Assembly: GCF_023856365.1 (NCBI RefSeq)
Contig: NC_064538.1
Location: forward strand, 15,184,435-15,248,434
DNA: 64,000 bases
Direction of reading: 5' to 3'
Source: Brienomyrus brachyistius
Lineage: Eukaryota; Chordata; Actinopteri; Osteoglossiformes; Mormyridae
Shown here: positions 12,962 to 27,078 of the stretch, piece after piece
Layout of the letters: every line of letters starts with the position of its first letter
Position numbering within the stretch: the first letter of the stretch is position 1
Notes under the pieces: model-generated
What the model saw: only the letters and a program-made list of their open reading frames with translations
Databases searched by the model: none
What the model was told of the DNA's origin: nothing
Program-made: the position numbers and the translations under genes

Positions 12962-14480
12962 TGTCCTACACCCAGACCCACTCCCACCACGTCCTCCACC
13001 CAGACGCCTACCCGCCACGTCCTACACCCAGACGCACTCCCGCCACGTCCTACACCCAGACGCACTCCCGCCACGTCCTACACCCAGACGCACTCCCGCC
13101 ACGTCCTACACCCAGACTCCTTCCCGCCACGTCCTACACCCAGACGCACTCCCGCCACGTCCTACACCCAGACGCCCTCCCGCCACGTCCTACACCCAGA
13201 CGCCTTCCTGCCACGTCCTACACCCAGACGCACTCCCGCCACGTCCTACACCCAGACGCACTCCCGCCACGTCCTACACCCAGACGCACTCCCGCCACGT
13301 CCTACACCCAGACTCCTTCCCGCCACGTCCTACACCCAGACGCACTCCCGCCACGTCCTACACCCAGACGCCCTCCCGCCACGTCCTACACCCAGACGCC
13401 TTCCCGCCACGTCCTCCACCCAGACGCCTTCCCGCCACGTCCTACACCCAGACGCCTTCCCGCCACGTCCTACACCCAGACGCCTTCCCGCCACATCCTA
13501 CACCCAGACGCACTCCCGCCACATCCTACACCCAGACGCACTCCCGCCACATCCTACACCCAGACGCCTCCCCCCCACGTCCTACACCCAGACGCCTTCC
13601 CGCCACATCCTACACCCAGACGCACTCCCGCCACATCCTACACCCAGACGCACTCCCGCCACATCCTACACCCAGATGCCTTCCCGCCACATCCTACACC
13701 CAGACGCACTCCCGCCACATCCTACACCCAGACGCACTCCCGCCACATCCTACACCCAGACGCCCTCCCGCCACGTCCTACACCCAGACGCCTTCCCGCC
13801 ACGTCCTACACCCAGACGCCTTCCCGCCACGTCCTACACCCAGACGCCTTCCCGCCACGTCCTCCACCCAGACGCCTTCCCGCCACGTCCTACACCCAGA
13901 CGCCTTCCCGCCACGTCCTACACCCAGACGCCTTCCCGCCACATCCTACACCCAGACGCACTCCCGCCACATCCTACACCCAGACGCACTCCCGCCACAT
14001 CCTACACCCAGACGCACTCCCGCCACATCCTACACCCAGACGCCTCCCCCCCACGTCCTACACCCAGACGCCTTCCCGCCACATCCTACACCCAGACGCA
14101 CTCCCGCCACATCCTACACCCAGACGCACTCCCGCCACATCCTACACCCAGACGCCTTCCCGCCACATCCTACACCCAGACGCACTCCCGCCACGTCCTC
14201 CACCCAGACGCCTTCCCGCCACGTCCTACACCCAGACGCCTTCCCGCCACGTCCTCCACCCAGACGCCTTCCCGCCACGTCCTACACCCAGACGCCTTCC
14301 CGCCACATCCTACACCCAGACGCACTCCCGCCACATCCTACACCCAGACGCACTCCCGCCACATCCTACACCCAGACGCCTTCCCGCCACATCCTACACC
14401 CAGACGCACTCCCGCCACATCCTACACCCAGACGCCTCCCCCCCACGTCCTACACCCAGACGCCTTCCCGCCACGTCCCA
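12962..14480. repeat. 28-bp GC-rich minisatellite, about 54 copies
   Basis: The unit is cctacacccagacgcactcc followed by cgccacgt, 28 bp, repeated in perfect register for about 1.5 kb. Common variants replace gcactcc by gccttcc, gccctcc, tccttcc or gcctcccc, and cgt by cat. Because 28 is not a multiple of three and the unit has no stop in any forward frame, two forward frames stay open across the whole array and the third across its second half. These appear as ORFs of 545, 518 and 293 residues starting at 12954, 12961 and 13676. All three give the same S/P/R/T-rich 28-residue period, so they are artefacts rather than genes. A rare variant with gcctcccccc recurs at 13566, 14042 and 14434, spacings of 17 and 14 units, showing block duplication. 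Confidence 0.97.
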
Positions 14481-14519
14481 CTACTTCCTACAGCCAGACA
14501 CACAAGGTTACAGATAGTA

Positions 14520-17500
14520 TATTTCGTCATCTTCTTTATCACTTCCTTGAGGGTTAATTTAACAATATGTGATTTCACAAATTTGCAATAATGCAAGGTG
14601 CTGTAGTGAACAGACATGGAATAGCTGTATAGCCCCACCTAATGACAACAGAAATTAGAAGACCCAAAAGAAACTGCATCTAATTACAGTGGTATGATGG
14701 TATCAATCACAGCTGAAGGCCTTGGGGCATAATGGACATTTATATTACTGTCATCACCACAGAGGGAGAAGAGAGCAACATGGGTGATTTATGTCTGTTT
14801 AATTGCACACACTTACACCAGTCTGGCCTACAAAGACAAAACCACATCTTTTATCAAAACTCTGAAATTAGGTCTCTTAGCCTCTATTTTTCTCTTCATG
14901 TAGCTATATTCAGCTTTGAAGAAAACTACAAGTGAAAATTACAGTAACTACAGCATTCGCATTTAAACAAAGGCTAAAATACCCTTTATCTCAGTTTCAG
15001 TGTCAGCATAGCTCCTGTGTTTGGCCTTTGTTGGGCAGAAGTGATGTCCCAGCCAGAGACCTCAGTGCTTCTTGTCCTGTTGTTTGTGATCTACTGTTCT
15101 AACGCTCTCACAATTTATTGCATTTCGAATCTCCACCTCAGCATTGCAGGAGGTAAAAATGGAACGAATATTTACACAACGTAAAATATAACACCTCCTG
15201 GCAAAAATGGGGATAAGGAGTGTAATTCCACCGAGGGGTTTGTTAGTGAAGGCGCTGAGGTTTGTGGTCAGGACTGCTTAGAGCCAGCTGGGTTCTCCTT
15301 GTTACAGTCATAATTCCAGCTTGTCATTTCATCTGAAGTCCTTGGTTTTTTTCAGATGTTCCCTCATGCAAGACAGAAGACCTGAACAGGTTGAATTTAG
15401 AGAAAGAGCCCCGTGATGCACTAGCATCCTGTTTGTGGTGGTACCTCGGCCTTGTGCTCTGTGCTGCCTGAGATAAGCAAACATGACCAGCATAAACAGG
15501 CAGAACATGGATGGAAGAATGATACCAAAACACAAGAAAAAAAAAGCTGCTAATCAAATGTACAGCAGGAAAGAGACAAGCTAGAATCATAATTATGTCA
15601 TGGATCAGATGAAATTTACTATGATCCTATATGTTCTGAAGTTGTCTTAATTGTTTACTGTTACTTCTTAGAGATCAATATTAATGCTTATGGCACTTAT
15701 GCATCTAATTAAATTATATGGTAAATACTTAGAAATGGAAAAACATTACTGTCACAACCCAGATACTCTCATTTATCTTACCCTGTGATATATTGCCTGC
15801 AGTAAATCTGCTGATTCGCATAAGAGAACTGGATCTTGGAATGATTTCTACAACACATTCATTATTTTCAGAAGTGTATTTCTATGCCAGAGAACGTTTT
15901 CGGTCAGTATGCTGGTAATTATAGTGGAGGCAGCGTATTGCTGCATAGTGAAGATTACAAGCACATGAAGCGACAGATGTGTCCTTCTCTGATCCTTGTG
16001 GTGTTGGAGGTAAAAACTACAAAAGCTTAAACTGGAGACACAAAGCACATAGGAACATAGACCATGACACTTTGCCAGCACTTTCCCCACAAACATGCTA
16101 TTATACATCCCCAATGTTTCTCTACTAATATGTGCCATTCTTTAATCCACGATCCAAGTCACTTTTCATCGCTCTCCTTTGATCAGTACCTAATGTGCAC
16201 CAGAACAAGTTGCAGTATTTTCTTAAAAACATTGCCTGCAGGGACCCTACAGTCCAGTCTTGGATGGATCTAAAGCAACACTGGTTTATATTTACCTTTA
16301 CTTTGCCGAGCGGTATCCCCCGTTATACCCTTTTTTATCTCCTGTTATCCCCTTTTTATTGCCTTTCCACTGCTATAACAGCTGCAACCTGCTAGTTTGA
16401 TTTCCAAGGTGTAATCGCAGGGGACTGCTGAGGTGTGACAGATTTTTTCAGCAACGGCGACTCTTCAGAACATGCAGAAGAAACCCACATGACGGGTGAC
16501 ATGCCAACATCTCACTTTTTATAGGTGTTTTCCTGCTCTTGGACCAAACACTGTGTCAGTCCCAGTTTCGGCAGAACTCAATGTGGCCCCTGCACCAGGT
16601 GACACTCATGAGGGGGGGGGGGGTGCGGGGTGATGCACTAATTCAGGCCGATGCCTTGCCTCTTCCTGCCACCTGCACATCCGCTGCACAGATGTCCGGT
16701 TTGGCCCACAGCGGAGGCCGGCGGCAGGACTCTGTCATAAACCTCACAGGTAATCACCCCGCTAGTGAAGGCTGACCACCTGGCCACCGGCCGCCTTCCA
16801 CCCACATTCCATCGGAGTGGCCCGTTCCAACAATCCACAGATACAGCCAGGGGGAAACAGCTCACTACTATCTGGCCAGATGGCCCACAGAAAAGTCAAT
16901 GCAAAACAAACAAATAAATCACCACACGCACACACTGCCCGCGATCCTCTTCCTCCTGTGGCCCTTTGAGGCCACAGAGCCTGGCGCTTAGCACACGCTG
17001 CGTGGCGTGTGTCACACTGAGCAAGTCTGCGGCCGGGGGTAGGCCGCAGATGCACTCTGTGCCTGGATCTCTCATTAACTGCAGTGGCTGCTTAAGGCAG
17101 AGTGAGCAGGATAGCACTCCAGAGAGGTAGGTCCCTCCTGCCAGGCCACATTACAGACAGCTGAGTATTCATACGCTATTCATTATAGCTCTCCATATAT
17201 GTATATATCATGTACATACTGTCTATCACATGCAGTGAGAAGGAACATCTGCTTCTTTACATTTCATACTCCTTTGAATATCAATATTACTATTGGTGAA
17301 CTAAGATCCACTCCTCCAGCCATTCATGGTTTTTATTCTGGTTCTCCCAAGATACATTACTTTTCCTGAAGAAACCTTTAACGGTCATTCTAAAATATTC
17401 ACTCTTTTATCAGGACGTGCTTTCGAGAAAAGAAATATTACTTTGTTATTATTTTCCATCTCTATCAGGATGCATGGACAGATTTAAACTTTCATCTAGT

Positions 17501-20334
17501 GATTCTAAACGGTCCTTGAAAATCACTATAGACTCACTATAAAGTTCGGATCCAAACCAACTCGCAGGTCTGCCTTTGACCTGCCTTCAGATTTATATTT
17601 TCTGAAACGGTTCCAGATGAAACCAGTTATGTAACCTCTATCCTTGGCTAACCACGTGCAGATTGTTCATTATTTGTATTTTAAAAAGCCACAAAACAAT
17701 ACATAAAATGGAGGTGAAGCAGAGAAACATCTGTGCTGCGTGTTTCCTTTGCTGAAGTAGAAAAGACTCCCCTTCTCCCCTAACAGCCCCTGTCCACGAC
17801 GTAATCAAACATGAAGTAAAGCTTGATATGACACTTGGTGCTACACGCTTGTTAAGGACCCACTCAACCAGCACAGCTTATCTATTTTTCATAAGAATCT
17901 TCTGTGGGCACTGACAATTCGGGCCTTTTCTCCATAACCCCATTACAGCTCAGCCAATGTTGCGGATTGAATCGCATGTGCTTGACTGCGACTGGCCCAC
18001 ATCCAGGGGAACTTTTCTTTCTGCACCGTGACCTTAAGGAATCATAAAAGTAAAGTGTTCTGAAGGAAGCCAGCTACACACCTTAAGGACAAGCGTGTGC
18101 ATCTCTTGAGTACAATGATGGTCCTCTGAGGGAACAGCTTTGGCCATATGTCCCCTTTACCCATAACGCACTAGGCTTTGCCAAGGGCTTTCTGCGTGCT
18201 AATCATTAGCAGAGATTGTGCAGCATCATCTGATGTTTATAACACATAACAACGGGATATTATATTTCCCACAGTCCATGTGGTCAGGAGCCTTGAGCAG
18301 AAGACACTGCCCTGCTTGCACGCTTCTGTGTTGGCGGACGCCAGTGACACTCCTCTCTTCCAGGCCTGATTCTCCTCATACTGCCTACATTCTTGATTGC
18401 TGAGTGGGAATGCGGAGACGAAGGGGAACGCCTCTGCTGCTGTGACAGCTGAACATTATCAGCATTCGTCAATGGCTACGCCCTTCACACATGCAGCCAT
18501 TGTATGAACACTGGAATAGCTCATGTCCGCTTTACAGCGTCCTTTGAAAGAGGCATCAGAAACTGAAAGAAATGATCCAGCAAGTCCAACAGCTCTGTGA
18601 TACTGTGAACCTAAAGCACGCTCGACACATGGTCTTACTGTGAGGTTTCCGAGTGTTAGTGCATTGAAGAAACGTCTAACTCAAGACTCAGGAGTTCCTA
18701 TCTGTCAATACATCCATGTACAAGTACATAGTGCATTGAAACACCGTTTCCCATTGGGCCCTCTGTGGTGCTACACATACTGTAAGTACAAATGCAACAA
18801 ATAAATGTATAACATCGACAACACAATAGAGTAAATACGATATAAATACAATGTACAAAACTATGATTATGTGCATGTGAACAGTGTAGTGCAAACGAAG
18901 AAAGTGCAAATATAATATAATAATAACAACAATATAATAAAATGTGTAAATGCAAAAATAAAAGGCAGACAACAAAGAGCAGCATCAGCATCTTTTAAAG
19001 GTGATTTGAGGGATGTGATGAGTCTGACTCTTTCAGGTGATGCTATAAATGCCATTTTTCTCCACAATGCAAACTAATGACGTTCCAGTTCAGTCATCTA
19101 CTGTATGTTGTACTGATTATTAAGCATCACATCCTCTAACATATTTTCCATGGCTTTATGTTTAATTTCCTGTTTGAATACTGATTGTGATCTTCATGTA
19201 CTTATGCGCTCTCTTCCCTTCTGCCTATATGGAAAAGTATTTAAAAAATACCTTGTGAATTTTATGTTTTCTTTACCCAAATCATATAAGCTCTTTAGAT
19301 GACACTCAAAATAAATGTACAATCCATATTAACATAATGTCATTAGACATATGTTCGTTATTCATGTAGAATACACATATAATTAAGGTTTCACCAAACA
19401 TATAAGCTCTGCAATGACATATTAAATTCATGTTTTGTCAGTATTCTTGGATTTAACTCAGTTGAATCACGGACAGCTGTTCCACACAACTAGAATGAGT
19501 TTTTTTGAAAAGGAAACATCCCTTTCCAGCTTATGTTATCAGGTTTGGTAAAATGTAAAAGTCCATGTAAATGTTTTATATTTCTCCCATATGCTTTTCC
19601 CTTGAGTGCCTTACATGTCAAGTGTATTTTTTAGTATGAATGTGGCCATAATCATAAAAGGAAAAACACTGACTTGTAGTGAACTTATAAAAAATCATGT
19701 TCTTTTTTTTGATAAGAAAAATGCTGCCCTTATATGAACCTTGCTGTGTTTTCATAAGGACTGACCTTCTATCATAATCGAGTTTCCTCTCTTATATCGT
19801 ATTTTGTCTCTCTCGCTATCTTTGTTCCTCTCCATTTTGTTAAATTCTTACACTTATACACTGCTGTCACAAGCCTTAGAGTAACTCTCACATCATAAGA
19901 TTATAAGGCCTCTCTTTTGATTTTCATTTAAAAAAAAGGATAGAAGTTAACTAATGTAAGAAGCCATACAGTCAAAATAAGAACAGCTCCATTTAATGCC
20001 CAAGTTCACTCAAAATATCAAAATTTACCACAATACGATAGCTGAGAAGACTGGTCATGAGTCTCTTCTACTCCAAAAGTCAACTTCCTCCGCCATGTGC
20101 CAAGTTACCATGCACAGATGTTTCCATTTGCCTGACATGGCAGCTATGAGCCAGTTGGCTGGAGCAAAGAACAAAGGAAGCTGCATACATTCTTTGGAAA
20201 ATCACTTCACGCAATTCTCAGAGTATTTACGTCCGAAGCTCCATTCCGAGGGTGATTTTGTGTTGACACCATATTTTTACCATATATGCTGCCAAGATAA
20301 TCCTGTTACTGACCTACATCACACCATTTATTTT
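14520..20334. other. Long non-coding stretch, nothing recognised
   Basis: This is AT-rich sequence with short open frames only. A G run of about 11 lies near 16612-16623. I found no exon, RNA gene or clear mobile element. Confidence 0.55.
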
Positions 20335-20545
20335 GATAGGTGGCACAGTGTGTCACATCGTTACCTCACACCTCCTGGGGGGTCCATGTCCCAACCTCAC
20401 GAGTTTCATCTGGTTCCCCCCTGAAGTCCAAAGGCATGAAGTTAGAGGAACTGCCAGCTCAAAATTGCCCATTTGAAGTGAGCTTGTGTAAACCCTGAAG
20501 GACTGGAATCCCATCTAAGGTGCACCCTACCTGGGATGCCCCACA
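20335..20545 (+). mobile_element. Degenerate tRNA-derived SINE of the (GGAT)-tailed family
   Basis: The order of words 'gtggcacagtgtgtcacatc', 'ttacctcacacctcctgggg', 'ctgaagtccaaaggcatga' and 'aaaattgcccat' matches the better copies at 26.7 and 29.5 kb, with many substitutions. The tail is lost. The 142-residue open frame that ends inside it is not a gene. Confidence 0.6.
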
Positions 20546-23500
20546 TCGCCTGGCATTTAAAAATTTTGTGGATTTAGAATTTTTATAATAGAGAAGAAAT
20601 CACCAAGTTAAGCCTACATCTTCACATGTACATCTCAGTTTGGATACTATTAACAATAAAATGTGATCGTATGCCAGGTACATTTAAATGGAACTACCAA
20701 TATTATTTATAGAAACGGGGCATTTAAGAATCCTCTCATGTTCAGACTGTAATTCACTGTGTGGTGGATTTACCTACAGTATTACTTATCATATTCTGAA
20801 TCTGCTGGTGCCAGGAATCCTGTGCTGTGTACACAACTGTGGACCGTGGCATGAGTTTTCATGGTAAGTCAATATTTGGCAGATTCTGTTGCCAGAAGAT
20901 GCTTAGAACCTGGAGGCAAGTGTTGACATGAAGCTGCTGATCGAGCCAATTTGTATTTGCATTAAGTTTAGAAGCGCAATCTTTTTCCTTCATCCGTATC
21001 CTCATCACTTGCCATTTTGCCCGAGTACAGCCGCCTACATCTCAAGAGAATTCCATCTTCTTTTATTTCCATTCCCATCATTTTGAATACATTTCCGTGG
21101 TGCATTTGTAAGTTTCGCCCTTGTCACAGAAGTGCCACCTGAGCCCTACAATTATGCTCCTATGTACCTATTATACCCCTGTGTACCTATTATACCCCTG
21201 TGTACCTATTATACCCCTGACTCTGCAGTCCACCCTTTGGTCAATGCTGGCTCTTAATAACAGCCCAGAGAAGCATGTTTACAGGCCGGCTAGCAATAAT
21301 TTTACACACTCCAGGTGTGAACAGCCATACATGGCATTGTTCATGTCTGTTTTTAGCACATTAAAGCACCTTCTAACTATAATACATAGCTAGTTCTGGA
21401 CTGATGTAATGAATTCCAAAAACCCTTACGTAAGTTAAATTTTACATAAGTTAGTGTGACAATCCAGCAACAGCTGGAAAAGGGATGGTTGGTTACATGA
21501 CGTTTTTATTTATCATCCATATGGGAAAAATATTCTCCACGCTTATGGGCAGAATGGTGACTGAGTAGGTCGCCATTTCTAAATGCAGTTTGTCCTGGAC
21601 TGCCGTCTCATCCAAGGTGTTCGCCAATCTCAAGCTCTGCTGTTTGGAAGCTCTACACCAGCCCCCCTTGTTAACTGGTACTGGATAAGTATGAAGATAA
21701 ATGTAGTCTAACCTGCTTTGATTTAGTGTCAAACCCCCCCCCCCCCCCTTTGTAACACCATGTTCACATAGCAGGTAATGTAACCCTATCCGGTAAACAT
21801 GTACTGTAGTGGTTGGCTCTTCATTTGGTTGATATCATGTAAGCTGTAAACAGTGTGATTCATAGTGATTCTAGGCCTTTTTTAGGTGACCTTTGGCTCA
21901 TATAAAAAATTATTATTCTCAATACATTTTGCGTTTTTGTCCTGTATTTCTGGGGGCCGAGCCCCCCTAAGGGTCAACCCCTAAAATCGCCCGTTGTGAT
22001 TTTTCTTTTTGCCACTTTAGTCCAGGAAAAGTCTGTCAGTCCAGGTGAATGAGACATTTAGCCACAGACAATAGCTTTTATCCATTACCTCTAGCCTCTA
22101 ATGTAGGATTTTAAAGGATTTTAATGTAGAATTTTAAAGAAGACTGTGAGAAAATGAGCTTCATGGAGGAATGCTGGCGAGGTCTGTGACACGGATACGT
22201 TTTATAGGTTTTGCTTCAGTGCTTTGAGTAAGTTCCACGTTGCTGGCATTAACGGGATAAGGTGGCCATGGTTCAACAGAGGAAAATTCAAGTCAATGAG
22301 GTGGTTCCACACCCATCTGTTCACATCCTCTAGCCCATTTCATTCATTCCCAGTCCAAACATTTCATTTCAGGAGCAGCCGTCTGACAGTCCGTGAGGCT
22401 GTTTGTCTTCCCTTCCCCTCTACGCTATGACCCTTCCTCTTTCACCATTTCCATGCTCGGCCTTGTTTCTCTGCACACAAACAAACAGCAGTCAATACTT
22501 TTCCTTTTCGGTTTTCTATACCACACCCCCTCCTCCCTGCGTGCCCTGGGGGGGGGCTCCACAATGCCTAAGCAGTGAACCACAGACAACTTACAATATG
22601 TCAAATTAGAGCCAGTCACCCAGCGACTGCACCTGGCGGGAGAACCTGAAAGGCTGGGGACTCGCGAGAGAACCAGCTTTGTGTGGCCTGAACAAGCACT
22701 ATTATCTGCACGAGAAGGAAAGCCATCACTTTCACAGAGACTTCTTATTTTAAACTCATAATCCATTCATTTTAACCAGAAAGCGATTCATCTTTTACTG
22801 CTTCCAACCGTGACACCTGGTGTCTTGACTAACTTATATCAACTGGAATTGTTGAGCTACCAGACACACTGAGGTGCAGAACTGCCACACCCCATTTTAC
22901 TGATGCCCCTTTCAAATCTGCAGCACGATTCAGACCACAGGCATTATACACATGCACAAAGCGTGTGAACCTAGAAATGGTGCAGGAAGTAACCATAAAA
23001 AAAAACCATGTACCATTTTTTTATCTGCTTTCAAAAATGTCAGAAAAAACAAGTGGCTGAGATATGTGTCTATGCAGGATATACCGAGTCACATAATTTT
23101 ATTATCAGCTGTGGGGGGAAAGGATTTGAATATGATAATATTGCTATGGTGTTCAGATACTCCCCCATAGATATTCTGTATAACAAAACTAAGGGTTCTG
23201 TAGAACTGCACCTGCCTAACTCTATATTTTGAGACACAGTGCTATTCTAGGGGGCTACAACAGGCACCAACATCTTAGTTTGGGGGACAAGTAGTTCCGA
23301 GCAACTCTAGGTTAGTCTTACAGTCTATATTGTTATGTTCCAATCCAGGGTCAGGCTCAAAAAACCACTTTGTTTGTCTCCTTCAGCAGAAAACGACTTA
23401 TGGAGCTGTCCAGCTGCCCAGGCCCAAATTAACCAAAACACCTAGTGTGATTCTTTACCTAACCCAGATTAAAGCTGAGAATATAATAATAATAATAATC

Positions 23501-26139
23501 TCTACCTCACAAAAACAGTGAGAAAATAAATCAAGACGAAATGGTGTCACTCTCCCTCCTTTCCCAGCAACTGACATTGAATACAATATCTACAAATATT
23601 TGGTTATTTACAAAAGAGAATCAAAAGCACCTTCATCCAAAAAGGACTAAAAATCTAACGATAAAATGGGTCAGGCACTATCATATCAGAGCATTTATTT
23701 CAAAGCCTCCTTTCTTCGATTTCTGGACAGGACATTATAAAGAAACTGATAAAATGTGAATTAGCCTATCAGAAAGGTATGTGATGTAAAAGGGGGTGGG
23801 ATCAGGAACACAAAGACTAACCCACAGACACACTCACCCAGCAGGGCAGAGGAAATCTACAAGCAGCTACACCTGGGATGGTAACAGTATTAATTAAATA
23901 CAGTACACAGCAAGGACTCGACATCAGGGAAATTCTCATCTTATCATCTACTGACCATAACAATTAGAAGCTAATTGGTCGACCCTGAAGAGGAAATTAT
24001 GCTCCTCATCTGCTTCTCAGCTATAGCCTAATGATGGCTACTGACCACATTACATGCTTTTCTAATTAATTGTTGCATCATTTTCCTGCAAATTCCTGCC
24101 TTGTCTAACACTCCCAGCATGCTTATGTCATCTATCGAATTCCTGACACACAGGAGACGGAGCTCAGCTGTTTCACTGTCATTGCTTTTTGACAGAAAAA
24201 AAACTCAAATTCTCTATTTTGTAAGATCCAAAACCACAGTGACTGTGAAGAAATTACACACTATCCAAACATTATTCAAGAAAAGAGTGATTGACTATTT
24301 TCCAGACTTAAGTGCTTCAAAGGAAAAACTTTGAAAAAACCTGGTGCCACGAAATATGTAAACCTGCCGATGTTATGCTGTAGATGTTTTGTATCAGATG
24401 TGGTACAATACTGACACAATGAAACAAGCAAAAATGATGCTGGAATTGCTGCTGCAGACTATAGCAAACCCAAATCCTTGAACCTCCACCTTGCAGATAT
24501 CAATGAAGAGTACTGAACACGCCATAATATTTTTCTGATTTGATTCCTAGAAATTAAAGTCATGCCTATAACCCAGACACATCACAAACAAACTGATCCA
24601 TTCCATTCCAGATCACACTTACTCTTCCAAAGCCTGCAGGACATGTATAAAAACCTTAAACAAATCTTATTTGTCGGTTGAACCTCTGAGCCACAGGAAA
24701 TTGGTTAAAACACCCTTCCCTGTTGTTGTACTCCTTCTCCAGCTATACAAAGATGCTCATGTCTTACATTATCTGTTAGAAACATGGGCCAGTTTGCATT
24801 ATATATTGCCAACATGAACATATAATATTTCATATCTGATGATTAACTAACAGCTTGATTTCTTTTCCAATGCACCTCCTCAGTCCACACACTGCCTCAA
24901 CCCAGCCAAAAAGGAACATTTGGTTCATTTATTGCAAGTGAGAACTTGCCTGATGGACATGCGTGCATGAAGAAAGGCGCTGGAGTGGGCCCTCGTAATA
25001 TCAGAGCAGGTTTATCACATTTGTCCTTCCTGCAGGACACACAAACGAAACACACATCTGTAATAGCCATGGATTTCATACACAAAACCTCAGCTCATTT
25101 TAATACACACAACATACACAAATGATACATTGGCCAACCAGAATAAATAAGATTAGCATTTCTCAAATAACTCTTAACACTCAAGAGAATTAGCTTATCA
25201 TTCTAAGCACAGATCAGAAGGGGGTACAGAAGTAAGTTACCAAAGCTCAAAATTCAGAAGTGAAAGAAAAATGGTGTTAGAGCCAAACATGCTCCTGTGT
25301 ATCTGCTGACAAGTCACAACAAGTGCCCCCTGCTCAGTCCTGGCTACAGCACAGATGTTTGCTAACTTGAACTGATTAAAAAGCTTGAAGACGCTCATTT
25401 GAATGGCTTTATCGGGGACTAGGGGGGGGGGTTTCCATCTCTCTTTCATCACCATTATTCCTGCCCACGTTGCCTTCACTGTTATTACGGTTGTCCCGCT
25501 GTTCTGTTGTTATGTACCCTTAGACCCCCTACCTACCTCACATGTGTCATACATTCCTGGAGAGACTCAAGGGAAGAGAGTGATATGAGAGAGAAAGAGA
25601 GAGAGAGGGACAGAAAGTCAGGGAGAGAGATCAGTGAGAAAAAAAAGAGGAGTACAGTGATAGGAGAAGATAAGTCTTCAGACTCTTTCTCTTACAGTCA
25701 GGCTTTGTAAAACGTACCAGTAAGCTGAGCTACTAAAATACTACCTTGGACACTGACATACAAACAATGGAGAGAACATGTGAAGTCCAGTAAAGCAACT
25801 TTGGACAATACCTAGGAATCCCTTGTGAATAATGATGATTTTGTGACCAGGAAACACCAGGATATGCATAAAAAATGAGAAGGTCATACATTATGCAGAA
25901 ATGCGAATTGGCACAAGGTGTCGGAGCCTAGCCTGACTGGCTGGGAGATCATTATCATACATTAGCAGCAATTGAAAAAAGTGCAATCAGCAAGTATCAT
26001 GTTTTTACCTAACAAACTGCACAGAAGTATCCTTGCTGTCCTCAGAACATTTACCAGAATTTAAATAATATAACAAATTGTATCAGACTCCCAGTGAATA
26101 GTGCATGCCATGCGAAGGAAGAGTAGTGGGGGTATAGTG
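20546..26139. other. Non-coding stretch with simple repeats only
   Basis: It holds the 19-bp array, a C run of about 16 at 21734-21749, a short AAT array near 23485-23498 and a GA-rich patch near 25585-25660. I recognise no gene. Confidence 0.55.
21163..21219. repeat. 19-bp tandem repeat, three exact copies
   Basis: The unit tgtacctattatacccctg is repeated three times without change, implying recent expansion. Confidence 0.95.
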
Positions 26140-26147
26140 GGTGAAAC

Positions 26148-26387
26148 CAGTAGTGAAGGGGGCAAAGGGGCATCCAGCCCTGGAAACATCACGACTGGGG
26201 GCACTCTGCAAAATTTACCCAGCCCCCCAGCTGGCAAATTGTACTGAGTGTGCCTTTTGATAACAGATGATCAGACAAAATTCACAACAATTTACAAAGG
26301 AGCCCCCCTCCTTGGATTGGAAAAATGATACCGAGGGAACCCCCACCTGTCAGTCCTCCCTACTGCAAGACCCCTTCTCTGCCCCTG
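26148..26387. mobile_element. hAT-type MITE with perfect 8-bp target duplication
   Basis: The octamer ggtgaaac lies at 26140-26147 and again at 26388-26395, exactly flanking a 240-bp segment. The segment starts CAGTAGTGAAGGGGGCA and ends TTCTCTGCCCCTG. An 8-bp duplication and CA...TG ends fit the hAT superfamily. Terminal inverted repeats are short and imperfect. There is no transposase, so it is non-autonomous. Confidence 0.75.
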
Positions 26388-26736
26388 GGTGAAACCATGT
26401 CTCAGAATTACTCTTAATATTAAATGCAACATTAAAGATGCAACAAAATTATATTTAAAAAAGTCAGGTGTAAAAACACCTCGTTTGCTTATTATTTACG
26501 CTGATTAGTAAATTAAGTGACACGTGGATCATTGATCCTCTTTTACACAGAATGTGAGCTACTGCTGAAGAGTGGGGAGGGGGGGTCGTATTAATGTAAG
26601 GATGGGACTTTATTCTACTTGTTGGCTCACACCCTGTTCCAGCCACTTGTTGTGTCCAGTTGCCTTGATTTATCACTATAGTTTATTGTAGTGCACCAAC
26701 ATTCATGATGAATTTTGTAGTGCAGGTATTATCAGA

Positions 26737-27078
26737 GGGGTGGCATGGTGGTGCAGTGGTTAACACTGTTGCCTCACACCTCTGGGAACCGGGTTCAAGT
26801 CTCCGCCTGGGTTACATGGGAGTTTGCATGTTCTCCCCATGTCGTCGTGGGGTTTCCTCCGGGTACTCCGGTTTCCCCCCACAGTCCAAAGACATGCTGA
26901 GGCTAATTGAAGTTGCTAAATTGCCCCTAGGAATGTGTGTGTGAGTGTGCCCTGTGATGGGCTGGCCCCCCATCCTGGGTTGTTCCCTGCCTTGTGCCCA
27001 TTGCTTCCAGGATAGGCTCCGGACCCCCCGCGCCCCAGTAGGATAAGCGGTTTGGAAAATGGATGGATGGATGGATGG
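26737..27078 (+). mobile_element. Full-length tRNA-derived SINE with (GGAT)n tail and 13-bp TSD
   Basis: The 5' end has RNA polymerase III promoter-like boxes: A box around tggtgcagtggtta and B box around gggttcaagtc. The body contains the conserved gtttgcatgttctcc and cccacagtccaaagacatg phrases widespread in teleost retroposons. The 3' end is (GGAT)n. The 13-bp target duplication aggtattatcaga is exact at 26724-26736 and 27079-27091, so the borders are certain. Mobilisation presumably depended on a partner LINE sharing the tail. Confidence 0.92.

Noticed and set aside
12962..14480. CRISPR array (28-bp repeats)
   Set aside because: The units are directly contiguous with no unique spacers, and the surrounding DNA is vertebrate.
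12954..14591. Three overlapping ORFs of 545, 518 and 293 residues
   Set aside because: They are the forward frames of one 28-bp minisatellite whose unit lacks stops. All frames give the same peptide period, and none has a domain.
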